From Burkholderiales bacterium UBA2459 (GTDB lineage: Bacteria > Pseudomonadota > Gammaproteobacteria > Burkholderiales > Burkholderiaceae_E), in contig DDPV01000043.1 in NCBI GenBank assembly GCA_002342365.1, forward strand, positions 109,248-118,684: a stretch of 9,437 bases of DNA, written 5' to 3'. The translations under genes were made by a program, and so were the position numbers. Position 1 is the first letter of the stretch. The number at the start of each line of letters is the position of its first letter. Of the stretch, positions 1 to 5,927 are shown piece after piece. Below the pieces are notes generated by a model that saw nothing but the letters and a program-made list of their open reading frames with translations, was not told the DNA's origin and did no database searches.

Positions 1-72
1 GAGCTCGGTCTTGAGCCTGCCTGAGGTCCAGGGCGCAAGGGTCATGCGATCTTCCGCTGATTTTCGATTCAT
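1..72 (-). CDS. Possible start of a divergent gene, cut by the left edge
   Basis: From an ATG at 72 the minus strand is open to the window edge for 24 codons, beginning MNRKSAEDRMTL. A second in-frame ATG at 45 is preceded by a GGAAG purine stretch at 5-nt spacing and may be the better start. A gene here would be divergent from the M20 amidohydrolase gene at 159, a common layout for a regulator or transporter, but the fragment is too short to assign to any family. An open frame this short can arise by chance, so confidence is low. Confidence 0.22.
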   Translation of the reverse strand, partial: MNRKSAEDRMTLAPWTSGRLKTEL

Positions 73-82
73 GACAGTTGGT

Positions 83-111
83 TTGGACAGAACCCGAAGC
101 AGACCGATAAA
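83..111 (+). promoter_or_regulatory. Weak candidate promoter for the M20/coiled-coil/monooxygenase operon
   Basis: TTGGAC (83-88) and GATAAA (106-111) are separated by 17 nt and lie about 50 nt upstream of the ATG at 159. They match the sigma-70 -35 and -10 consensus at 3 of 6 and 4 of 6 positions. The location is right but the match is weak. No operator palindrome was seen beside it. Confidence 0.22.
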
Positions 112-158
112 CTGCAAGGCAAATGTACACCATGCCACTCCCCTGTTGAAGGAAATCG

Positions 159-1352
159 ATGAACGCACCCGATAAGCTATCGCTGAGCACCCTCGAATCA
201 ATCGAACAGCAACACGAAGAGATGACCGCCTGGCGCCAGGATATTCATGCAAACCCGGAGCTTGGCTTTGAAGAGACCCGGACCTCCGATCTCGTGGCAA
301 GACGGCTTGAGTCCTGGGGCATTGAAGTGCATCGAGGCATCGGGAAGACGGGCTTGGTCGGTGTCTTGAAGGTGGGGAGCTCAGACCGACGAATCGGGCT
401 TCGTGCAGACATGGATGCGCTACCGGTTCTTGAATTGAATCAATTCGCCCATCGATCCAAAAGGCGTGGGCTCATGCATGCCTGCGGGCACGACGGCCAC
501 ACCACCATGCTGCTTGGTGCGGCAAAGTATCTTGCTGCAAGCAAGCGCTTTGACGGAACGGTGCACTTCATCTTTCAGCCGGCTGAAGAGGGCTTGGGTG
601 GCGCGCTGGCGATGATCGCAGACGGATTGTTCGACCGTTTCCCTTGTGACAGCATTTTTGGCATGCACAATCGGCCAAAACTTCCGATTGGGCACTTCAA
701 CGTGAAGGCAGGCCCTATGATGGCAAGTGCAGCGTCCTGGGATATCCGAATTCAAGGCTACGGCTCGCATGGCGCAAGGCCGGAATCGAGCGTGGATCCG
801 ATCCTGATCGGATCGCAAATGGTGGCAAACCTGCAGGCAATTGTGGCAAGAAACGTCCGGCCGGTTGAAACAGCCGTTGTCTCGGTGTGCCAGTTTCATG
901 CGGGCGATGCGTATAACGTGATACCGCAAACCGCCCATCTCGCAGGAACGGCAAGAGCGTTTTCGGCAGAAGTCATGAAGCTGATTGAAGCCAACATGAA
1001 GCGAATTGCCAGCGGGGTGGCATCAGCGCATGGTGCAACGGTTGATGTTGACTTCCGAAATGTTTTTTCGCCGGTTATCAACGACCAGGATGAGGCAGAC
1101 TTTGCTGCATCGATCTGCGAAGAACTGGTGGGCAAAGAGCGGGTACACAGAAATCCGCCCCTGGCCATGGGCTCGGAGGACTTTGCTTTTATGCTCCAGA
1201 AAGTCCCCGGATGCTACATCAACATCGGTAATGGCGATGGCGAAGGCGCATGCGAGGTTCACAACCCCTCCTATGACTTCAACGATGCCGCGCTACCCTT
1301 GGGCGCTGCGTTTTTTGTGAGGGCGGTCGAGCGCAAGCTCCACATCGATTGA
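159..1352 (+). CDS. M20D-family metallo-amidohydrolase (hippurate hydrolase / N-acyl amino acid deacylase type)
   Basis: A 397-residue cytosolic enzyme of the family that includes hippurate hydrolase, N-acetylcysteine/N-acetyldiaminopimelate deacetylases and plant IAA-amino acid hydrolases. These hydrolyse N-acyl amino acids at a metal centre. The family signatures are present: a PELGFEE block (33-39), GLRADMDALP (80-89), HACGHDGH (107-114) with metal-ligand candidates C109 and H111, QPAEE (140-144) with the catalytic and metal-binding glutamates, GMHN with H170, the dimerisation-domain GSHGARPE (202-209), MGSEDF (337-342) and VHNPSYDFND with H368. Length is normal for the family, and there is no signal peptide. 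GAAGGA lies 5 nt before the ATG, which supports the start. It is the first gene of a probable three-gene transcript, 12 nt ahead of the coiled-coil gene. The downstream flavin monooxygenase suggests removal of an N-acyl group from an S- or N-substituted amino acid, which is inference. The family call is sure; the substrate is unknown. Confidence 0.93.
   Translation: MNAPDKLSLSTLESIEQQHEEMTAWRQDIHANPELGFEETRTSDLVARRLESWGIEVHRGIGKTGLVGVLKVGSSDRRIGLRADMDALPVLELNQFAHRSKRRGLMHACGHDGHTTMLLGAAKYLAASKRFDGTVHFIFQPAEEGLGGALAMIADGLFDRFPCDSIFGMHNRPKLPIGHFNVKAGPMMASAASWDIRIQGYGSHGARPESSVDPILIGSQMVANLQAIVARNVRPVETAVVSVCQFHAGDAYNVIPQTAHLAGTARAFSAEVMKLIEANMKRIASGVASAHGATVDVDFRNVFSPVINDQDEADFAASICEELVGKERVHRNPPLAMGSEDFAFMLQKVPGCYINIGNGDGEGACEVHNPSYDFNDAALPLGAAFFVRAVERKLHID
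795..814. repeat. Perfect inverted repeat with four GATC sites, inside the M20 gene
   Basis: The 9-bp arms GATCCGATC (795-803) and GATCGGATC (806-814) are exact reverse complements separated by CT. The element contains four GATC tetramers in 20 bp. It encodes the family-typical DPILIG stretch, so it may be a by-product of codon choice. Confidence 0.5.
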
Positions 1353-1364
1353 ATAGGCACTTCA

Positions 1365-2798
1365 ATGCGACTTCCCGGTCAGGTGTATCGAAAGCTAGGC
1401 TTCACGCACGAAGAGTTCGAAAAGGCTATGGTCCTGGTTCAGCAACTCGGTTCGAATCAGGCCGCGGACCAGGCGATGTCGCTTGAACCGGGTACGGTTG
1501 CAAAATGGGCCAAGGAGTGGATCAAGGCACAGCGCGAGACGGTGCAGACGCAGATGCCGGATGCCGAAGCACTATCGCCCTTTGAGCTCGAATCCGGCAG
1601 CGAACCTAGCCGCCCAAGCCGTAATGCTTACCGATACAGCAAACGCTCAGGAGCCAGATCAGGCTCCGCAGCAGCTAGCGTTTCACGAGCCGATGAAAGT
1701 GAGCTTGACGATGCAGAAGCCGCACTACAGGCATTTCGGCGAGGCGCAGAACTCAGAGGCAGTCGTGTCGTTCCGCCCACCGTCACGATGCGTCATGAAC
1801 CAAGCCAGGCGGATAAGGAAGCCCCTCAGCAGCGACAAATGGCGCTTGCCAGGTTGGAAGAAGTCGCAGAAGGTCTGAGAAAACTCTCCGAAGTGTCCGA
1901 GCGCGCTGCACTGACCCAGTCCAAGGCCAGTGCAGACGAAGAAATCAAGGCGATGCTCAAGCTTGCAACCACCATGATGGAGTTCATGCGCAAGCAGCAA
2001 GACAGCAGCCAAGAGCAGATTCAAACTGTTCAAGGGCGCTTAGAGCGCATCGAAGCGTTTCAGCAACAGATCGCATCGCGCAGCGATCCCAGCGCTGCCT
2101 TGATGACCCAGCTCGAAGCCCTTTCAAAGACCCTGGATACCTTAAGTACCGAAGAGCAGATCATTCAGGTCCAGGACGATGTTGCCGACGTACGCGACCT
2201 GATCGATGAGACCTTAAGGCTTGCTCCGCGCCTGCAAGACATCGCGCGCGAGCTCTTTCGCAAGGAGCTTCATGACCACTCAAGGCTGCTCGGTGAACAG
2301 TTAAGCGCGCTGATGCGCCAGCACGCCGATGCCATGATTGAGTCCGATGCACGTATGCCTGGTGCGATCATCGAGCTACTTGATAACGCCTGGGGACCCA
2401 GCTTTGAGGCGCTGCGTCAAAGCCTTGAGCAAAGCACAAAGCTGCAAACAGCGTCGCTTTCCGGCTTGCGTCATGAAATTGAGAAGAAGGATCAGGAACT
2501 CAGACAATCCATCGAGCGCAAAGATCAGTCTTTGCGCGCATGGCTCGAACAACAAGGTCAAAGAACAAACCGCCTTGACGAGCAGATGCACCGCGAGCAG
2601 CAAGAACAGCTGGTTGCAGTTGTTGGTGGCATCAACAAGCTCAGTGGTCAGATCGATGGCGTTCGTCACCTGGTTGATGAATTCGGAACCTTGTCGGCGC
2701 AAGCTGAGCAGATCCACAGCTTGCACCAGGAGATCGCGCGCTTACAGCGTGTGGTTGAGCAATTACAGGCAAAGTCCGCTTTGCGGATCACTCTTTGA
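1365..2798 (+). CDS. HTH-like N-terminus plus long coiled-coil protein, function unknown
   Basis: A 477-residue protein I cannot place in a named family. Residues about 8-56 include a segment that reads like a homeodomain-type helix-turn-helix (NQAADQ... followed by PGTVAKWAKEW), suggesting DNA binding. Residues about 62-158 form a Ser/Arg/Ala/Pro-rich, probably disordered linker. From about 158 to 470 it is dominated by Gln/Glu/Leu-rich heptad-like coiled coil, broken around 330-345 (MPGAIIELLDNAWGP). An 11-residue repeat occurs at 373-394 (EKKDQELRQSI then ERKDQSLRAWL), the hendecad spacing of some coiled coils. No signal peptide or membrane segment is visible. The layout recalls KfrA-like DNA-binding coiled-coil proteins or small SMC-like filament formers, but no homology was established. 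It starts 12 nt after the M20 stop, with only a weak TAGG 7 nt before the ATG. Its TGA shares one base with the next ATG, so it is probably co-translated with the monooxygenase. Confidence 0.85.
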   Translation: MRLPGQVYRKLGFTHEEFEKAMVLVQQLGSNQAADQAMSLEPGTVAKWAKEWIKAQRETVQTQMPDAEALSPFELESGSEPSRPSRNAYRYSKRSGARSGSAAASVSRADESELDDAEAALQAFRRGAELRGSRVVPPTVTMRHEPSQADKEAPQQRQMALARLEEVAEGLRKLSEVSERAALTQSKASADEEIKAMLKLATTMMEFMRKQQDSSQEQIQTVQGRLERIEAFQQQIASRSDPSAALMTQLEALSKTLDTLSTEEQIIQVQDDVADVRDLIDETLRLAPRLQDIARELFRKELHDHSRLLGEQLSALMRQHADAMIESDARMPGAIIELLDNAWGPSFEALRQSLEQSTKLQTASLSGLRHEIEKKDQELRQSIERKDQSLRAWLEQQGQRTNRLDEQMHREQQEQLVAVVGGINKLSGQIDGVRHLVDEFGTLSAQAEQIHSLHQEIARLQRVVEQLQAKSALRITL

Positions 2799-4162
2799 TG
2801 GCCCAGCGCCAACTGGCCATCAACGCATTCGACATGTGTTGTCCCGGCCATATCCAGCAAGGATTGTGGCGACATCCCAGAGATCGCTCCAGTTGCTTTC
2901 AGCAGCTTCACTACTGGACGGATTACGCGAAGCGACTTGAGAGCGGACTGTTTGATGGGCTTTTTCTGGCTGATGTTCTCGGTGTTTATGATGTGTATCG
3001 TGCAAGTGCTGACCCTGCAATCGAAGCCGCGGTGCAGTTTCCGGTCAACGATCCGTTGATGATTGTTCCGGCTATGGCTGCGGTGACCCAGCATCTCAGT
3101 TTCGGCGTTACCGTCAACCTGAGCTATGAATCGCCTTATCTTTTTGCACGACGCATGTCCACCTTGGATCACCTCACCGAAGGTCGAATCGGCTGGAATA
3201 TCGTCACCGGATACCTTGATAGTGCAGCCAAAGCGCATGGACTGCAGCAGCAAATGCAACATGACGACCGTTATGATTTAGCTGATGAATTTTTGTCGGT
3301 TGTTTATGCTCTTTGGGAGCACTCCTGGAGCGATCAGGCGCTATGCGCGAAGGATTTGGATTTTCGTTTCGCCGATGCAGCGCAGATCAAAGCGGTTCGG
3401 CATGAGGGAAAACAGTACGCACTTGATGCCAGGCACTTATGTGCGCCGTCGCGCCAACGAACTCCATTGCTTTATCAGGCTGGCGCTTCGCCTCGCGGAC
3501 AGGCATTCGCAGGCAAACATGCCGAGTGCGTCTTCCTCAATGGTCAGTCCTTTGATGCCATCGCGGCGTCTGTCCAAGGTCTGAGGGCCCAAGCGGTGGC
3601 GCACGGCCGAGCTGCGGACGACATGAAAATTTTTGTTGGTGCTACGGTGATTGCCGCTGAAAGCGATGAACTTGCACAAGCACGATTCGAAGAATATAAA
3701 GCTTACGCGGATAGTGAGGCGGCGCTTGTGCACGCATCAGCCTCGCTGGGCATTGATCTTTCAAAATTTGATACGGATCAGCCGGTGGCTGCTCAGGCTG
3801 CCAAGTCGCAGGCAATCGCCTCAAATGTTCAAGCGATCAACCGACAACATGGCAGAGCCTGGACCAAAGGCGATCTCATCCGGCAAATGGTTCTTGGCAG
3901 CCGTCAGATGCCAATCGTAGGGTCGGCTTCAAGGATTGCGGACTATTTCATCGCGCTGCAAACCCGCTGCGATGTTGACGGGATCAATCTGTCAAGAACG
4001 GTGGCGCCCGAATGCTTCGATGACTTCATCCGCCTTGTGGTTCCGGAATTACAGGCCCGGGGAGTCTACAAAACGCACTATCAGGAAGGATCGATCAGGC
4101 GCAAGTTGTTTGGATCGGATCGACTGCCTGCAAGTCATCCTGCCCGCTGGGACTCGCCCTGA
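2798..4162 (+). CDS. FMN-dependent monooxygenase, NtaA/SnaA/DszA family (DmoA-like branch)
   Basis: A 454-residue flavin monooxygenase of the bacterial-luciferase fold. These two-component enzymes use reduced FMN from a separate reductase and O2 to break C-S or C-N bonds. Visible family blocks: NAFDM (9-13) and GLWRHP (22-27) near the N-terminus, FDGLFLADVLGVYDVYR (52-68), VNDPLMIVPAMAAVT (83-97), ARRMSTLDHLTEGRIGWNIV (117-136), HDDRYDLADEF (155-165), LLYQAGASPRG (224-234) and the C-terminal VVPELQARG (414-422). From memory, the NAFDM start and the VGVYDVYR-type block are closest to dimethyl-sulfide monooxygenase DmoA; I would not assign that substrate without a tree. An in-frame TTG sits directly before the ATG, but the ATG at 2798, sharing one base with the previous TGA (TGATG), is the natural coupled start. 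No Shine-Dalgarno is evident, consistent with translational coupling. No flavin reductase gene is in the window. Its last 28 bp overlap the DUF1992 gene on the other strand. Confidence 0.92.
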   Translation: MAQRQLAINAFDMCCPGHIQQGLWRHPRDRSSCFQQLHYWTDYAKRLESGLFDGLFLADVLGVYDVYRASADPAIEAAVQFPVNDPLMIVPAMAAVTQHLSFGVTVNLSYESPYLFARRMSTLDHLTEGRIGWNIVTGYLDSAAKAHGLQQQMQHDDRYDLADEFLSVVYALWEHSWSDQALCAKDLDFRFADAAQIKAVRHEGKQYALDARHLCAPSRQRTPLLYQAGASPRGQAFAGKHAECVFLNGQSFDAIAASVQGLRAQAVAHGRAADDMKIFVGATVIAAESDELAQARFEEYKAYADSEAALVHASASLGIDLSKFDTDQPVAAQAAKSQAIASNVQAINRQHGRAWTKGDLIRQMVLGSRQMPIVGSASRIADYFIALQTRCDVDGINLSRTVAPECFDDFIRLVVPELQARGVYKTHYQEGSIRRKLFGSDRLPASHPARWDSP

Positions 4163-4470
4163 TTACGATCAACACCATGCCTATCAGGCCCACCCGGGTG
4201 CCCGATTGAAGCGACTTTGTTTTCGCAGCCATGCAGCCTTAGCCTTTTTAGGCGAAGGGCTTGCATACTGGTCAGAAAATGCTGCCTTGCCTCAGCATCA
4301 CCCGCTCGCGAACCGAGCGTGCGGCGGATCGCCAGACGAGACTCCCATGACAAGGACAAGTCCTCGTGTTCATCAAGCGGCCTGCCCTCGCCAGGCAAAT
4401 TGCGAAATTCACCGCGCTGTTGCGCCGCTTCAATCCTTTGATCGGCAATCCAGCTGAGTGCGAGTTTCAT
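4135..4470 (-). CDS. DUF1992 (DnaJ subfamily C member 28-like) small protein
   Basis: A 111-residue protein. The N-terminal half fits the DUF1992 signature: WIADQRIEAAQQRGEF (7-22), NLPGEGRPLD (24-33), then an acidic EHEDLS. The function of bacterial DUF1992 proteins is not established. After about residue 38 the usual VPxELRxAYRILKNAG block is only faintly recognisable (ESRLAIRRTLGSRAG), and the basic C-terminus (ALRLKRLRLHG and beyond) is atypical, so the second half may be diverged or altered by an old frameshift. The ATG overlaps the argG stop (ATGA), which strongly supports both the start and co-translation with argG. The 3' end runs 28 bp into the monooxygenase gene on the opposite strand. 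The family call rests on the first about 35 residues. Confidence 0.75.
   Translation of the reverse strand: MKLALSWIADQRIEAAQQRGEFRNLPGEGRPLDEHEDLSLSWESRLAIRRTLGSRAGDAEARQHFLTSMQALRLKRLRLHGCENKVASIGHPGGPDRHGVDRNQGESQRAG
4231..4266. other. Imperfect hairpin inside the DUF1992 gene
   Basis: Outer arms ATGCA (4231-4235) and TGCAT (4262-4266) pair. They are followed inward by GCC/GGC (4236-4238 with 4258-4260), TT/AA and GCCT/AGGC (4242-4245 with 4250-4253) around a TTTT loop. In total there are 14 pairs with two single-base bulges and one mismatch. It lies about 70 nt past the monooxygenase stop and could slow or end transcription from the plus-strand operon, but neither side has a T-run, so it is not a standard intrinsic terminator. 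It may simply follow from the repeated Leu/Arg codons of the gene. Confidence 0.35.
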
Positions 4471-5792
4471 TGGCTAATCCGCAGGCTGCCATCAGCTTGC
4501 TGACCGAGCAGACCGGTACGGCTGTAAATCGCGAGCTTGTCGCGCGTATCAGCAATATCGAGATCACGCATGCTGAGTTGCCCGATACGATCGGCGGGCG
4601 TAAAGACGGCATTTCCTTTCTCCATCGTGAGGCGATCCGGATGGTAGGTGAGATTCGGACTTTGGGTATCGAGGATCGAATAGTCGTTGCCGCGCCTAAG
4701 CTCCAAGGTGACCTCGCCGGTAATCGCACGCGCAACCCAGCGCTGAGCCGACTCCCGTAGCATCAGACTTTGTGGGTCGAACCATCGGCCGTGATACAAA
4801 AGCTTTCCAAGCTTGCGGCCATTGCTCCGGTATTGTTCGATCGTGTCTTCATTATGAATGCCACTGACCAGACGTTCGTAGGCGATGTGCAGCAAAGCCA
4901 TACCCGGTGCCTCGTAAACGCCACGACTTTTTGCCTCAATGATTCGGTTTTCGATCTGGTCTGACATCCCAAGTCCATGGCGTCCGCCAACCCGATTGGC
5001 TTCTTCAAAAAGCATCACAAGATCTGGATAGGACTGACCGTTGATTTGCGTGGGTACGCCATCTTCAAAGCCAACCCGAACCACTTCCTTCGTGATGTTC
5101 ACATCGTCACGCCAAAATGCCTCACCCATGATCGGGTTGACGAGCTGCATGCCTTGATGCAAGAACTCAAGATCCTTTGCCTCATGGGTAGCACCGAGCA
5201 TGTTCGAATCGGTGGAGTAGGCCTTTTCCGCCCGCATTTTGTAGTCAAAGCCCTGCGCAATGAGGTACTGACTCATTTCGGTCCGACCCCCGAGTTCATC
5301 GATAAAGCGCTGGTCAAGCCAGGGCTTGTAGACCTTCAGGTCTGGATTCACCAACAAACCGTAGCGATAAAAGCGCTCAATATCGTTTCCCTTGAAGGTG
5401 CTGCCGTCACCCCAAATGTTGACCCCGTCTTGCATCATCGCAACCACCAGCGCGGTACTTGTTACCGCCCTGCCCAAAGGCGTGGTGTTGAAATAAGTCT
5501 GGCCAGCGGTTGAGACATGAAAGGCTGCGCTCTGGATAGCGGCCAATCCTTCGGCCGCAAGCTGCGTCCGGCAGTCGACGAGGCGAGCGATTTCAGCGCC
5601 ATAGGCCAGGGCTTTTTTCGGGATGTCGTCATAGTCGGATTCATCGGGCTGCCCCAAATTGGCGGTGTAGGCACAGGGTATTGCCCCTTTGGCTCGCATC
5701 CAGTGAACCGCAGCCGACGTATCGAGACCGCCCGAAAATGCGATGCCGACCCGCTGATCGATCGGCAGCGACGGAAGGATATGTTGACTCAT
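4467..5792 (-). CDS. argG: Argininosuccinate synthase
   Basis: A 441-residue cytosolic enzyme that joins citrulline and aspartate with ATP to give argininosuccinate, AMP and pyrophosphate, the penultimate step of arginine synthesis. The N-terminal PP-loop AFSGGLDTSAA (18-28) binds ATP. TANLGQPDE (43-51), the FNTTPLGRAVT block (101-111), NIWGDGSTFKGNDIERFYRYG (125-145), AYSTDSNMLG (191-200) and GGRHGLGMSDQIENR (269-283) match the long E. coli-type ArgG almost residue for residue as I recall it. Length is close to the 447 of E. coli, and the start aligns (MSQHILPSLP... against the known MTTILKHLP...). No frameshift or missing catalytic residue was seen. The stop overlaps the start of the DUF1992 gene (ATGA). 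It lies 135 nt after pobA on the same strand; whether it has its own promoter is unclear. No strong Shine-Dalgarno is visible. Confidence 0.98.
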   Translation of the reverse strand: MSQHILPSLPIDQRVGIAFSGGLDTSAAVHWMRAKGAIPCAYTANLGQPDESDYDDIPKKALAYGAEIARLVDCRTQLAAEGLAAIQSAAFHVSTAGQTYFNTTPLGRAVTSTALVVAMMQDGVNIWGDGSTFKGNDIERFYRYGLLVNPDLKVYKPWLDQRFIDELGGRTEMSQYLIAQGFDYKMRAEKAYSTDSNMLGATHEAKDLEFLHQGMQLVNPIMGEAFWRDDVNITKEVVRVGFEDGVPTQINGQSYPDLVMLFEEANRVGGRHGLGMSDQIENRIIEAKSRGVYEAPGMALLHIAYERLVSGIHNEDTIEQYRSNGRKLGKLLYHGRWFDPQSLMLRESAQRWVARAITGEVTLELRRGNDYSILDTQSPNLTYHPDRLTMEKGNAVFTPADRIGQLSMRDLDIADTRDKLAIYSRTGLLGQQADGSLRISQ

Positions 5793-5927
5793 GTTTTTGC
5801 CCGTAGCAGTTCAAACGACCCTATCTTAGCGGACGGCGTTAGCAGCTATGGCTTATGCTCTCTGAAATCGGGCAAGCACCGAGGGAAGCACGACAGCTCA
5901 GGTTTGATCCATGAAGAGGCTTCCAAG
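5793..5927 (-). other. pobA-argG intergenic region, no clear terminator
   Basis: This is the 135-nt gap between the pobA stop and the argG ATG. No strong hairpin followed by a T-run and no recognisable ArgR operator was found. On the minus strand TAAGAT (about 5828-5823) is a possible -10 box for argG, but no convincing -35 box lies at the right distance. Read-through from the pca-pob operon into argG is therefore possible. Confidence 0.4.

Noticed and set aside
2..172. Plus-strand frame open from the left edge to 172, possibly the tail of an upstream gene
   Set aside because: Composition is not protein-like and it would run past the M20 start; no motif supports it.
2338..2940. 200-codon plus-strand open frame spanning two genes
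   Set aside because: It crosses the junction of the coiled-coil and monooxygenase genes in a third frame and has a shadow-like composition.
2666..3262. 198-codon minus-strand open frame
   Set aside because: Antisense across the coiled-coil/monooxygenase junction; no motifs, and the plus-strand genes explain the DNA.
4977..5513. 178-codon plus-strand open frame
   Set aside because: It lies wholly antisense to argG, whose protein is matched throughout; the shadow peptide has no recognisable motif.
5793..5927. Intrinsic terminator after pobA
   Set aside because: I looked for a GC-rich hairpin followed by T residues on the minus strand and found only 4-bp stems.
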